Positions 1 through 8,485 of a stretch of 50,526 bases of DNA are shown piece after piece. The stretch's first letter is position 1. Each line of letters opens with the position of its first letter. The notes beneath the pieces were generated by a model, which ran no database searches, was not told where the DNA came from, and saw only the letters and a list, made by a program, of their open reading frames with translations. The stretch comes from an uncultured Verrucomicrobiota bacterium (GTDB lineage Bacteria; Verrucomicrobiota; Verrucomicrobiia; Opitutales; Opitutaceae): contig CAIRBK010000085.1 in the NCBI GenBank assembly GCA_903876795.1, forward strand, positions 1-50,526. Reading direction: 5' to 3'. Made by a program: the position numbers and the translations under genes.

Positions 1-139
1 CATCGAAACCTACCTGGCCGAACGAAACCTCACCCCAAAGCCCTACCGCTGGCGTGCAGACGGCGCCTCCATCCTAAAGAAAATCAGCGCCGCCCGTGCC
101 GCACTCAATAGTAAAGACATTAAAGGGTCAGCACACTAG
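1..139 (+). CDS. IS630-family transposase, C-terminal fragment (runs off left edge)
   Basis: Reading from base 2, an open frame of 45 codons ends at TAG 137-139. Its peptide (IETYLAERNLTPKPYRWRAD... and so on) matches the typical end of IS630/Tc1-type transposases, where a short 'N-PKP-F/Y-W' segment is followed by a helix of the 'ILxKIxxARAAL' kind. The catalytic DDE residues lie outside the window. The right terminal inverted repeat should lie within the next tens of bases, but I could not recognise it without the left one. The gene sits just upstream of the restriction-modification gene, consistent with a mobile neighbourhood. Assignment rests on this short tail only. Confidence 0.7.
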   Translation, partial: IETYLAERNLTPKPYRWRADGASILKKISAARAALNSKDIKGSAH

Positions 140-187
140 CGCTTGCCACCCGCGCCGCCGCCGCCGCATCCTTCCTGCACTTCGCCG

Positions 188-3100
188 ATGTCCGCGTCCT
201 TCGCCCTCAAACCCACGCACAAGGCCGTGCGCGCCTACTACCTGGCGCTCGCACAACTGGCCAATGTCGGGGCGGCCCACGAATCCGCCGTGCGCGCAGC
301 CTTCGACCAGTTGATCGAGACCGGCGCAGGTCCGCTCGGTTGGACGCTCGTGCGCGAATACGCTCTCACCCGCAAGGGCACCGTCCCCCTCAAGCTCGAC
401 GGCGCGCTGCTCGACGCCTACCGCCTCGTCCACGGTGTGATCGAGGCCAAGGACGATGCCGACGACCTCAAACGCGAGATGGTAGCCAAGCTCAGGCTCG
501 GCTACCCCGGCAAAAACATCCTCTTCTGGCAGCCCCGCCGCGCCCTCCTCGTGCAGGACGGCAAGGTCGTGCTCGATTACCACCTCGAAACGAAACCCGA
601 GCAACTGGTCGAGCTCTTGGAAAAGTTTTTCAGCTACACCGAGCCCGCCATCGCTGATTGGGCGCGTGCCGCCGAGGAGTTCAAGGAGCGCGTGGCCGAG
701 CTGGGCGCCAGCCTGGGCACCCTCATCCGCCGGGCGCGCGGCGCGGAGGGCACTCGGCCCACTAAAAAATTCGTCGCCGCGTTCCACGACTTCACCGAGC
801 TCTGCCGCGCCGCGATCAACCCCGGTCTCTCCGTCGATGCCGTGGAGGAGATGCTCATCCAGCACCTGCTCACCGCGCGCCTCTTCACCTCGGTCTTTCG
901 CAATCCCGATTTTGTCCGCCGCAACGTCGTCGCCGTGGAGATCGAGAAGGTGATCGACGCCTTGGCCTCCGGCCACTTTGACCGCATCGATTTCCTCAAA
1001 AAGCTCGACCGCTTCTACCTCGCCATCGAGCACGCCGCCGCGACCCTCGACGATTTCTCGGAGAAGCAGAAGTTCCTCAACACCGTTTACGAAAAGTTCT
1101 TCCAGGGCTTTGCCGTGAAGGTGGCCGACAAGATGGGCATCGTTTACACGCCGCCCGCCATCGTGGGTTTCATGATCGAGAGCATACGCGAGCTGCTGAA
1201 GACGGAGTTTGGCAAGGGGCTGGGCGACGCGGGCGTACACTTCCTCGATCCGTTCACCGGCACGGGCAACTTCCTCGTCCACCTCCTGCGGGCGCTGCCC
1301 AAGACCGCCCTGCGCAAAAAGTATCTCGGCGAGCTGTGGGCCAACGAGATCATGCTGCTGCCCTACTACATCGCGGCGCTGAACCTGGAGCACGAGTATT
1401 TCGAGGCGACGGGCGAGTATGAGCCCTTCCCCGGCCTGTGCCTGGTGGACACCTTTGAACTGGCTGAGCCGCGCGACACGGAGTTTGAGTTCATGACCGC
1501 CGCCAACACCGAGCGCGTGAACGCGCAGAAGAAGGCGCCCATCCGCGTGATCCTCGGCAACCCGCCCTACAACGCGAACCAGCAGGACGAGAACGACAAC
1601 AACAAGAACCGGAAATACCCTCACCTTGATCGTCGTATCAGAAACACCTTCGCTGCGGACTCCAAGGCGACCCTCCTCAACAAACTCAGTGATCCTTATA
1701 TCAAATCGTTACGATGGGCTAGCGACCGTATCGGCGAGGAGGGCATCCTCGCCTATGTAACGAATAGCGGTTATCTCGATGGGATCGCTACTGACGGCGT
1801 GCGCAAGCATCTCGCGCAGGAGTTTGATGCCATCTATATCGTCGATCTTGGTGGCAACGTGCGGAAAAATCCCAAGCTCTCCGGCACCACGCATAACGTA
1901 TTTGGGATTCAGGTCGGGGTGAGCATCGCTTTCTTTGTTCGCCGTAAGCAAAAGCAACTTAAACCTCGCAAGGCCGTAATCCACTACGCTGACATCGGCG
2001 ACGATTGGCGTAAGGAGAAAAAATTGAAGTGGCTCGAAGACAAAGGGAGCATCGGGACCGTGAAGTGGCGTACCTTGAAGCCGGATGCTCGTAGTACTTG
2101 GCTACACGATGGCGAATCAGTTGATTTCGGGGCCTTTTTGACAGTTGGCTCCAAAGAAACAAAAGCTCTCGACAGTCTTGATGCCCAGGCGATCTTCAGA
2201 ACCTATTCACTCGGAGTTTCGACGAACCGTGATTCTGTAGTATACGACTTTAATCAGGAGATTCTCGCAAAACGCATCGAGCAATTCTGCGAGGACTATA
2301 ATTCCGAAGTATCCCGTTGGATTCGGAAAGGGAAACCTGAGAACATCGACGATTTTGTTAAAACAGAGCGCATTAAATGGAGTCGGGATTTAAAGGAAGA
2401 GTTGGTGGCTGCGCGTTATCACGAGCCTTCTTCAAAGTTGATACGTTGTGCTGCATATAGACCCTTTTCCTCAAGGTATCTATATCGCGCCAGTGGCATA
2501 GTTGATCGTGTCAGTGACGATTATTTCCCGACCACAAAAGCGATTCAGGAAAATTTTGCGTTATCTCTTACCGGCATCGCTCCTGACAAGCCGTTCATGG
2601 CCTTGGCCACAAAATCGATTGGAGACCTTCACTTCTGCGGAGCCGGAGTCGGGTCGCAATTTTTTCCTCTCTACACCTACGACTCCGACGGCGGGAGTCG
2701 GCGGGACAATGTGACGGATTGGGCGCTGGAGATGTTCAAGGCGCGCTACCCACAGGCCAAGGTCACCAAGGCGGCGATTTTCCACTACGTTTACGCGGTG
2801 CTTCATCACCCGCAGTATCGCGAGAAATACGCGGCCAACCTGCGTCGCGAGCTGCCGCGCATCCCGTTCGCGCCCGACTTCGCCGCCTTTGCCAAGGCGG
2901 GCGAAAAGCTCGCCGCACTGCACACCGGTTACGAGTCGCGGAAGGAATTCAAGCTCCAGCGCGTGGAGACGCCCGGCGCGAAGCTCGACCTGCGGGTGGA
3001 GCGCATGAAGTTATCGAAGGACAAGGCGTCTCTCGTCTACAACGAGTACCTCACGCTCGAGGGCATCCCGGCGGCGGCGCACGAGTATCGGCTGGGCAAC

Positions 3101-3364
3101 CGGTCGGCGCTGGAGTGGGTGATCGACCAATACCGCGTCGAGCGCGACGAGCGGGGCGAGATCACGAGCGACCCGAACCGGGCGGAGGACGAGGAGTATG
3201 TTTTGCGCCTGGTCGGCCAAGTGGTTGCGGTGAGCGTGGAGACGGTGAAGCTGGTCGGCGCGCTCCCGCCTCTCGGCGAGGCGCGGAAGACGGAAGGTTA
3301 CACCCAGGCCGAGGCCGACGCGGCGCACGTTTACACGGTGGACGAGGAAGCGACGGGAGCTTGA
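188..3364 (+). CDS. Single-chain restriction-modification enzyme (nuclease + N6-adenine methylase + target recognition)
   Basis: Predicted 1058-residue enzyme that both cuts and methylates DNA, of the type ISP/type IIG kind. Residues about 70-125 look like a PD-(D/E)xK nuclease: an acidic pair near 71-76, then EAK at 86-88 and a hydrophobic strand after GYPGKN. The adenine methylase carries motif I (DPFTGTGNF, about 353) and motif IV (NPPY, about 458). The C-terminal half should hold target recognition. No helicase motifs are present, unlike the ~1500-residue LlaGI-type enzymes, so a type IIG-like mode is likelier. I chose ATG 188; the in-frame TTG at 143 would add a proline-rich, unconvincing 15 residues. 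Bases about 1610-2660 are clearly AT-richer than both flanks. There is no separate methylase or specificity gene nearby. Confidence 0.85.
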   Translation: MSASFALKPTHKAVRAYYLALAQLANVGAAHESAVRAAFDQLIETGAGPLGWTLVREYALTRKGTVPLKLDGALLDAYRLVHGVIEAKDDADDLKREMVAKLRLGYPGKNILFWQPRRALLVQDGKVVLDYHLETKPEQLVELLEKFFSYTEPAIADWARAAEEFKERVAELGASLGTLIRRARGAEGTRPTKKFVAAFHDFTELCRAAINPGLSVDAVEEMLIQHLLTARLFTSVFRNPDFVRRNVVAVEIEKVIDALASGHFDRIDFLKKLDRFYLAIEHAAATLDDFSEKQKFLNTVYEKFFQGFAVKVADKMGIVYTPPAIVGFMIESIRELLKTEFGKGLGDAGVHFLDPFTGTGNFLVHLLRALPKTALRKKYLGELWANEIMLLPYYIAALNLEHEYFEATGEYEPFPGLCLVDTFELAEPRDTEFEFMTAANTERVNAQKKAPIRVILGNPPYNANQQDENDNNKNRKYPHLDRRIRNTFAADSKATLLNKLSDPYIKSLRWASDRIGEEGILAYVTNSGYLDGIATDGVRKHLAQEFDAIYIVDLGGNVRKNPKLSGTTHNVFGIQVGVSIAFFVRRKQKQLKPRKAVIHYADIGDDWRKEKKLKWLEDKGSIGTVKWRTLKPDARSTWLHDGESVDFGAFLTVGSKETKALDSLDAQAIFRTYSLGVSTNRDSVVYDFNQEILAKRIEQFCEDYNSEVSRWIRKGKPENIDDFVKTERIKWSRDLKEELVAARYHEPSSKLIRCAAYRPFSSRYLYRASGIVDRVSDDYFPTTKAIQENFALSLTGIAPDKPFMALATKSIGDLHFCGAGVGSQFFPLYTYDSDGGSRRDNVTDWALEMFKARYPQAKVTKAAIFHYVYAVLHHPQYREKYAANLRRELPRIPFAPDFAAFAKAGEKLAALHTGYESRKEFKLQRVETPGAKLDLRVERMKLSKDKASLVYNEYLTLEGIPAAAHEYRLGNRSALEWVIDQYRVERDERGEITSDPNRAEDEEYVLRLVGQVVAVSVETVKLVGALPPLGEARKTEGYTQAEADAAHVYTVDEEATGA

Positions 3365-3376
3365 GCTGACCTTGGT

Positions 3377-4510
3377 CTACTTCAGGGGCTTCACGACTTT
3401 GCCAAGGAGGTTGAGCGATTTAAGCCGGTTGTGGATTTCCTGGTGGAGGGGGTTGTTCACGTTATCGCCGAACCAGTCGTGGAGTTCATGCTTGAGGCGG
3501 TCGTAGGCGGTGCGGGCCGTGTCGTCGCCGTCGCGGGCGGCGTTCTTGAGCTGCTCTATGGCGCCTATGCTGTTGTCGGCGATGTCGCGGGTGCGGGAAA
3601 ACTTGATGTAGATGGCGGCGGCGATGGCCAGGCCGCAGGCGCAGAGGATAAGGATGAGCACCCAAGTGGGCACGGTGACAACCGCCCAGGCGGCAAAGAT
3701 AAGGCCGGCGGAGGCTGCCCCCAGGGGTAGGGTGACGGGGGGATAGAGTTGCACTGAAAAAGCGGCGCCGACGCCGACAAGCACACCGGCGAGCAAGAGA
3801 AGGCGGGCGAGCATGTCTTTGCGGGCATCGTCGTCGCGTTGTCTGGCAATTTCCTCCTGTTGTTTGATGATGATGTCGCGGGACGTTGAGTTGCGCTCGT
3901 CCTGGGCGACTTTGATTTCGTGATGGATCCGGTTTTGCTCTCCCACGAGCTTGCCCTTTTCGATGTAGAGTTCGTTCACCGTGGCATTGAGCTGAGTTTT
4001 TTCGGTTTCGAGGGTTTTCGCCTTCGCTTCGAGTTGGGCATAGGATTCTTTCAAACGGTCGCGGTCGGCGGCGATGGTTGAGAGGCCGTTTTTGAGGCGT
4101 TGCTCGGCAAGGGCGCGCATGTCGGTATCGATCTGGGGCAGGCCGGCCAAGGCTCGGTTGAGTTCGTCTTTGATGAACAGGCTGCGCGGGTCGACTTGAA
4201 CATCCGTATCGACCGCCAGACGGGCGGCAAAGACGAACTGGGTGTAGTGGCGGGCGACTTCCTCTTGGTTGTCTAGCCGGGCTTCGGTTTTGGCCAAGAG
4301 CTTGTCGCTGGTCTGCTGGAGCTTGAGCGTTTTGTCTTCAAGGTCGCGGCCCAGCTTGGTGATTTTGCCGTCGTAGCTCTTGAGTTGGGCGATGTCTTCT
4401 TTGGTCACCACTGAGGGACAGCCGGCAAAAAGGAGAAGGCCGGCGAGTGCGATGATGATTTGAGCAAGGCGTGGCCAAGGATAGGATACCGGGAGGAGGG
4501 ACGCAGTCAT
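3377..4510 (-). CDS. Predicted lipoprotein with long coiled coil and membrane segments, function unknown
   Basis: Encodes 377 residues. The N-terminus has a hydrophobic signal ending in a lipobox (LLFAGC, Cys about 31), so the protein is probably lipid-anchored. Residues about 40-230 are dominated by charged heptad-like sequence (for example QLEAKAKTLETEKTQLN), a long coiled coil. Two or three hydrophobic segments follow at about 240-310 (LLLLAGVLVGVGAAF, VLILILCACGLAIAAAI), then a charged tail. The open frame extends upstream to 4687, but those residues are low-complexity; ATG 4510 directly precedes the signal peptide. It is followed on the same strand by no other gene and preceded by the 161-residue gene at 4727-5212, probably co-transcribed. 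I do not recognise the family. Confidence 0.65.
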   Translation of the reverse strand: MTASLLPVSYPWPRLAQIIIALAGLLLFAGCPSVVTKEDIAQLKSYDGKITKLGRDLEDKTLKLQQTSDKLLAKTEARLDNQEEVARHYTQFVFAARLAVDTDVQVDPRSLFIKDELNRALAGLPQIDTDMRALAEQRLKNGLSTIAADRDRLKESYAQLEAKAKTLETEKTQLNATVNELYIEKGKLVGEQNRIHHEIKVAQDERNSTSRDIIIKQQEEIARQRDDDARKDMLARLLLLAGVLVGVGAAFSVQLYPPVTLPLGAASAGLIFAAWAVVTVPTWVLILILCACGLAIAAAIYIKFSRTRDIADNSIGAIEQLKNAARDGDDTARTAYDRLKHELHDWFGDNVNNPLHQEIHNRLKSLNLLGKVVKPLK

Positions 4511-4726
4511 AGTGGTGATGGATTGAAGCGGGTGGCGGGCGGGACGAGTCGTAGGTGAAGCGAGGCGGGATGGCTGCTGAGTGAGTGATGTCGGTCTAAA
4601 ACCGACTGATGTCGAACTGGCAGTGATAGCTGTTATCCTTGGGCCGAGTCGTGTCGCCGGATAGTTGGCACGACTCGGCTTGGCCAAGACTGGAAGCAGC
4701 GCTGAGAAGACAGCGTGCGTTCTTGC

Positions 4727-5212
4727 TTACACAGGAGCCTTGGGAGCGGTGGCCGTTTTGGCGCGGACGCCCTGTTTGGCGAATAGCTTGCCGAGACGGT
4801 CGTAAACGGGCTCGGCTCCGGGGAGTTTGTCGAGGTTGTCGCCCAGGTATTTGTAGAGCCTGCGGGCGTTTTCGTAGCGGAGGTCGCCGGTGGTGGCCTT
4901 TATGCCTTGGATCAGTTCCAGCAGGCTTTTGACGGCGTTCTCGGTTTCGTCGAGGGCGGCGTGGTGTTCCTCGACCTTGGTCCAGTCGTCGAGCTTGAGG
5001 GTGCCGGGGACGATGGAGGGATTGGCCTTGGCGTCGCGGTAGGCTTCGGCGACATAGGGTTCCCGGCCTTCGGCGATGGTTTGCAGGCCGCGACGGTCGG
5101 CGGGACTGACGGCAGTGAGGACGGGGAAGAGGGCCTTGGCCTCTTCGATTTTCTGAATGATGGCAGACCGGACATCGGCCGGGAAGGCCACGGTTACATT
5201 GGGCAGGCTCAT
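4727..5212 (-). CDS. Conserved-type hypothetical protein, 161 residues
   Basis: Small soluble, helical protein. Its pattern (PADRRGL about 45-51, NPSIVPGTL about 74-82, then a charged helix and GAEPVYDRLGKLF near 140) resembles, from memory, an uncharacterised family seen in Bacteroidetes/Chlorobi, in which an LS/TPEERR element is followed by NPxxxPxYL and a C-terminal GAExIYxxL segment. No catalytic motif, signal or membrane helix is visible. Start chosen at ATG 5212, where MSLPNVTV begins the conserved-looking part; the upstream in-frame extension to 5296 is less protein-like. It lies 216 bases upstream of the coiled-coil lipoprotein on the same strand and may share its transcript. Function unknown. 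Confidence 0.65.
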   Translation of the reverse strand: MSLPNVTVAFPADVRSAIIQKIEEAKALFPVLTAVSPADRRGLQTIAEGREPYVAEAYRDAKANPSIVPGTLKLDDWTKVEEHHAALDETENAVKSLLELIQGIKATTGDLRYENARRLYKYLGDNLDKLPGAEPVYDRLGKLFAKQGVRAKTATAPKAPV

Positions 5213-5408
5213 GGTGATTGCTGGATTGCGATTTAACGCAAGCAACCTGTATGCCTGTTGTCGGGTGGGGACGAAAAATGAGTTATGTATTTGCAAATTT
5301 CATCGGTATGGATGCGGCCAGTTTTTTGACATGCCGATGAATTTAGCCCGAGGTGGGCCCGGCGGGTGGTCGAGATTTTTTCGGGGTGTCAGTCCATCGT
5401 GCTGGTCG

Positions 5409-5771
5409 CTACAGCTCGGACCAAGTCTGGCCGATGGCGGGCCGGCCGGTGAGCGGGCGGGCGTAGAGATAGGTATGCACCTGTTGATCCGCGAAGGGCG
5501 CGAGCAGCTTCACCGGCGCGCGCTGGTAGAGCCCGTCGGCCACGCCTTCAAACGCGTCGAGGCGAGCCAGGGCGGCGGCGTCCGCCGACCAGACTTCGCC
5601 GGTCACTCCGGCCGGGTCCGCCTCGTCGGCGATCATACCGGGAAAGTCGCCGAGGTCGTAGAGCCGGTAGCCGGGCGCGGTGCGGGCCTCGCCCAGATAC
5701 CCGAGGCCGTTCATGAGATGGTGGTTTTTGCACCCGCGCTTGAGGGTGCCGTAAACAAAGAGGAGCGGCAT
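5409..5771 (-). CDS. Gamma-glutamylcyclotransferase-fold (AIG2-like) protein
   Basis: 120-residue protein of the GGCT/AIG2-like fold. It opens with the family signature FVYGTLKRG (residues 5-13), the loop that binds the gamma-glutamyl moiety. The segment LDAFEGV near 72-78 carries the acidic residue that acts as general base in active members, followed by the usual Y-R/Q-R-x-x-V strand. Length is normal for the bacterial family. Members open gamma-glutamyl amine or amino-acid bonds to release 5-oxoproline, but the substrate cannot be told from sequence. It is the last gene of a minus-strand run with the PP2C phosphatase (42-base gap) and the kinase-like gene. Confidence 0.85.
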   Translation of the reverse strand: MPLLFVYGTLKRGCKNHHLMNGLGYLGEARTAPGYRLYDLGDFPGMIADEADPAGVTGEVWSADAAALARLDAFEGVADGLYQRAPVKLLAPFADQQVHTYLYARPLTGRPAIGQTWSEL

Positions 5772-5813
5772 GGCGGGAAACGGTTGCAGGGCGCGTGCCT
5801 GGGGGAGGCGGGT

Positions 5814-6650
5814 TCAGGCCGACGCATCCAGGATCGAGATGACGACCGCCGTGGTGTTGTCGGCGCCGGAATTGGCCACGGCTTGCTCGACCATGAGGCG
5901 GGCGGGATCGGCATCGGGCTGGCGCGCGAGTTCGTCGATGTGGTGATCCCAGAGGCCCTCGATGACACCGTCGGAACAGATCACAAAACGATCACCCGGA
6001 CGGTACCCGACCGCTCCCAGCTGGGGATCGACGAATTGGTTGCCCGCACCGAGGGCCTGCTGGAGGACGTTGCGACGGGGGTGGCTGCGGGCCTGGCGTT
6101 CGTTGAGCTGGCCGTTGCGGCGCATCCAGCCGACCTGGCTGTGGTCATGGCTGATCTGGGAAATGCCCCCGTCCTTGGGCAGGTAGTAGATGCGACTGTC
6201 GCCGATATGGGCGAAATACATCCACTCGGGCGTGAACCAGCAGAGGCTCAACGTCGCGCCCATGCCGGAGCATTCCTCGTAGGAACGTCCCAGCGTGGTC
6301 AAATCGTGGTGGATGGAGCCGAATAACTCGGTGAGCAGATCGGAGAACCCGCTGGCCATGCCACGCGCCGAGAGGCGGAAGCCCTTGGGCAGCAATTTGG
6401 TGATTTTGTCCAAAGCGATCCGGCTGGCAAACTCGCCGGACTTGGCCCCGCCCATGCCGTCGCTCACCGCGAAGACGAAGTCGGAGGCGGAGAGGGTCGA
6501 TTCGCCCACCTTGCCCAGATAGCTCACTTCGCGGCCGTTCACGGTGACGCCCAGGAAGGAATCTTCGTTGTTGGAGCGCACACGGCCCAGGTGGGTCATG
6601 CCAGACCACTGGATGGTGCAAACAAGAGGGGTGGCGGAAGCGGGGGCCAT
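5814..6650 (-). CDS. PP2C-family serine/threonine phosphatase
   Basis: 278-residue metal-dependent protein phosphatase. The PP2C metal-binding motifs are all visible: RSNNED (25-30), SDGMGG (63-68), a central GDSRIYYL segment (about 152-159), ICSDGV (about 228-233) and the late DNTTAVVI segment near 262-270 that supplies a metal-binding Asp. There is no sensor domain or membrane helix, so it is a soluble catalytic subunit of the Stp/PrpC type, which removes phosphate from Ser/Thr residues. It lies 44 bases downstream of a small kinase-like gene on the same strand. A kinase/phosphatase pair is a common arrangement and suggests they act on shared targets, though the kinase is unusual. Confidence 0.92.
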   Translation of the reverse strand: MAPASATPLVCTIQWSGMTHLGRVRSNNEDSFLGVTVNGREVSYLGKVGESTLSASDFVFAVSDGMGGAKSGEFASRIALDKITKLLPKGFRLSARGMASGFSDLLTELFGSIHHDLTTLGRSYEECSGMGATLSLCWFTPEWMYFAHIGDSRIYYLPKDGGISQISHDHSQVGWMRRNGQLNERQARSHPRRNVLQQALGAGNQFVDPQLGAVGYRPGDRFVICSDGVIEGLWDHHIDELARQPDADPARLMVEQAVANSGADNTTAVVISILDASA

Positions 6651-6694
6651 CGGAGCGGGTGACTCTGGTTAAAAACAGTGCCGGGTGAGCAAAT

Positions 6695-7111
6695 TTAGCC
6701 ACGATTGCCCTCGCCCGGCATGGGAGGGGTGTTGCTGCCATCGAGTAGCGTCGCGAATTCGAAATCAATGATGCAAAATCGCCCGTCTCGCGCCCGGTAG
6801 GTGATGTTGCGCATGAAGGCGTCATCGTGCCGCACCCCGTATTGTTCCAGCTCGGCATAGAGCTCCTTCATGCGTTCTTCGCCGAGGTGGTCCACGCGCG
6901 TGCCGCAATTGTCGGTGACGATCTTCAGGGTCGCCGGGTCGCACTCCAGCAGGCGGGGTACAAACGGGCAGCCGCGTTTTTCAAGATATTTGAGCACAAG
7001 GATTTCGTTTTCAAAACGCTCCCGGGCTTGATGGCCGCGAAAGATTTTGTGCACGCGACCATCGTAGCCAATGCGGACCAGGGCGCGGGCGGTATCTTTG
7101 ACCTCATGCAT
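6695..7111 (-). CDS. Small protein-kinase-fold protein (atypical, RIO/Kdo-kinase-like)
   Basis: 138-residue protein containing the core of a kinase fold. A basic N-terminal segment VHKIFRG (about 20-26) looks like the ATP-binding Lys strand, and FENEILVL (about 33-40) supplies the alpha-C Glu. YGVRHDDAFMRNI (about 90-102) is an HxD-like catalytic loop ending in Asn, and IIDFEFA (about 114-120) replaces the usual DFG with DFE, as in RIO and lipopolysaccharide kinases. It is about half the length of a typical Hanks-type kinase, with no glycine-rich loop and no large C-lobe. First gene of the minus-strand run with the PP2C phosphatase. It could phosphorylate protein or a small molecule; alternatively it is a pseudokinase. 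Confidence 0.7.
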   Translation of the reverse strand: MHEVKDTARALVRIGYDGRVHKIFRGHQARERFENEILVLKYLEKRGCPFVPRLLECDPATLKIVTDNCGTRVDHLGEERMKELYAELEQYGVRHDDAFMRNITYRARDGRFCIIDFEFATLLDGSNTPPMPGEGNRG

Positions 7112-7225
7112 CGGTGAATGACGCGAACCTTCGTGGGTGCCGCCGCTGCTGGCAAGAGCGGCCTGATTAAGCGTGAGTCAGGTGTGTGAAAAAAATTCAT
7201 TCCGAAACCAACTTCCGATTGCCAG

Positions 7226-7241
7226 TGGCATGACAGGTGCT
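7226..7241 (+). promoter_or_regulatory. Sigma-54-like (-24/-12) promoter for glnA
   Basis: TGGCATGACAGGTGCT matches the sigma-54 consensus TGGCACGN4TTGCW at 10 of the 12 defined positions. The invariant GG and GC are present with the required 10-base spacing. Transcription would start near 7252, leaving a leader of roughly 75 bases before the glnA ATG at 7330. Nitrogen control of glnA by sigma-54 is well known in other bacteria. No enhancer sites were identified. Confidence 0.5.
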
Positions 7242-7329
7242 CATACAGACGCACGGTTTCGGGCTGGGCAAAATAGACAAAAGTCGCCTTCCGGATACCG
7301 CTCCAGATCCGAACTAAACCTACCTACTC

Positions 7330-8361
7330 ATGGCCAAATACAAATTGGAATACATCTGGCTCGACGGCTACAAGCCCGTTGCCAGCCTCCGCAGCAAGAC
7401 CCAGATCAAGGAATTCGCCAGCTTCCCGAAGCTCGAGGACCTTCCTAATTGGGGCTTCGACGGAAGCTCGACCCAGCAGGCTCCCGGTGGCAGCTCCGAC
7501 TGCGTGCTGAAGCCCGTCGCCGTGTATCCCGACACGACCCGCAAGAACGGCGTGCTCGTGATGTGCGAGGTTTACAACGCCGACGGCACTCCCCATATCT
7601 CCAACTCCCGCGCCACCATCCTCGACGATCCGGACACCTGGTTCGGCTTCGAGCAGGAATACTTCCTTTTCCAGGACGGTCGTCCGCTCGGCTTCCCCGA
7701 GGGCGGCTATCCCGCCCCCCAGGGCCCCTATTACACGGGCGTGGGCTACAAGAATGTGGGCGACGTTGCCCGCCAGATCGTCGAGGAGCACCTCGATCTC
7801 TGCTTGGACGCCGGCATCAACCACGAGGGCATCAATGCCGAAGTGGCCAAGGGGCAGTGGGAATTCCAGATCTTCGGCAAGGGCTCCAAGAAGGCCGCCG
7901 ACGACGTCTGGGTCGCCCGTTATCTCCTCCTCCGTCTCTGCGAGAAGTATCAGATCGACGTCGAGTTCCACTGCAAACCGATCCTCGGCGCCTATCAGCA
8001 GGCCCTCGACTGGAACGGCTCCGGCATGCACTCCAACTTCTCCACCCAGTTCATGCGCGAAACCGGCGGCAAGGCATATTTCGAGAAGCTCATGGCTGCC
8101 TTCTCCAAGCACTGCGCCGAGCACATCGCCGTTTACGGTCCGGACAACCACCTCCGCCTCACCGGTCTCCACGAGACCCAGTCGATCGACAAGTTCTCCT
8201 ACGGTGTCGCCGACCGCGGCGCCTCGGTGCGCGTCCCGCACAGCTTCGTCAACGCCGGTTACAAGGGCTACCTTGAGGACCGCCGTCCGAACTCCGCCGC
8301 GAATCCCTACGAGGTTGCCTCCCGCATCCTCAAGACGATCGCCTCGGTTCCGACCGCCTAA
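7330..8361 (+). CDS. glnA: Glutamine synthetase, GSII (eukaryote-like) type
   Basis: Makes glutamine from glutamate, ammonia and ATP in the cytoplasm. At 343 residues it is far shorter than GSI (~470) or GSIII (~700) and matches GSII. Visible motifs are GFDGSST (42-48), the metal-binding FGFEQEYFL (about 105-113), GMHSNFST (about 232-239), NHLRLTGLHET (about 265-275) and DRGASVRVP (about 290-298). The adenylylation Tyr of GSI is not part of this family. GSII is found in eukaryotes and scattered bacteria including Verrucomicrobia. ATG 7330 has no Shine-Dalgarno (ACCTACCTACTC precedes it). A sigma-54-like site lies about 100 bases upstream, and a strong terminator follows at 8416. Single-gene unit, divergent from the kinase-like gene. 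Confidence 0.96.
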   Translation: MAKYKLEYIWLDGYKPVASLRSKTQIKEFASFPKLEDLPNWGFDGSSTQQAPGGSSDCVLKPVAVYPDTTRKNGVLVMCEVYNADGTPHISNSRATILDDPDTWFGFEQEYFLFQDGRPLGFPEGGYPAPQGPYYTGVGYKNVGDVARQIVEEHLDLCLDAGINHEGINAEVAKGQWEFQIFGKGSKKAADDVWVARYLLLRLCEKYQIDVEFHCKPILGAYQQALDWNGSGMHSNFSTQFMRETGGKAYFEKLMAAFSKHCAEHIAVYGPDNHLRLTGLHETQSIDKFSYGVADRGASVRVPHSFVNAGYKGYLEDRRPNSAANPYEVASRILKTIASVPTA

Positions 8362-8415
8362 GCGCGAAGATTGTTTCCATGCGGGGCTCGGCGAGCTTCG
8401 CATTTCTTTAACGAA

Positions 8416-8449
8416 GCGGCTCCACCTGTTCGGTGGAGCCGCTTTTTTT
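8416..8449 (+). terminator. Rho-independent terminator of glnA
   Basis: An 11-bp perfect stem (GCGGCTCCACC / GGTGGAGCCGC) with a 5-base loop is followed by seven T. It starts 55 bases after the glnA stop. Confidence 0.92.
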
Positions 8450-8485
8450 GGAAAAAACGGTTTGGGCCGCGGATTGCGCGGCTTG

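Noticed and set aside
128-1624. Long open frame of 498 codons on the minus strand under the R-M gene
   Set aside because: It mirrors the GC-rich codon pattern of the real plus-strand gene; the methylase motifs are all on the plus strand.
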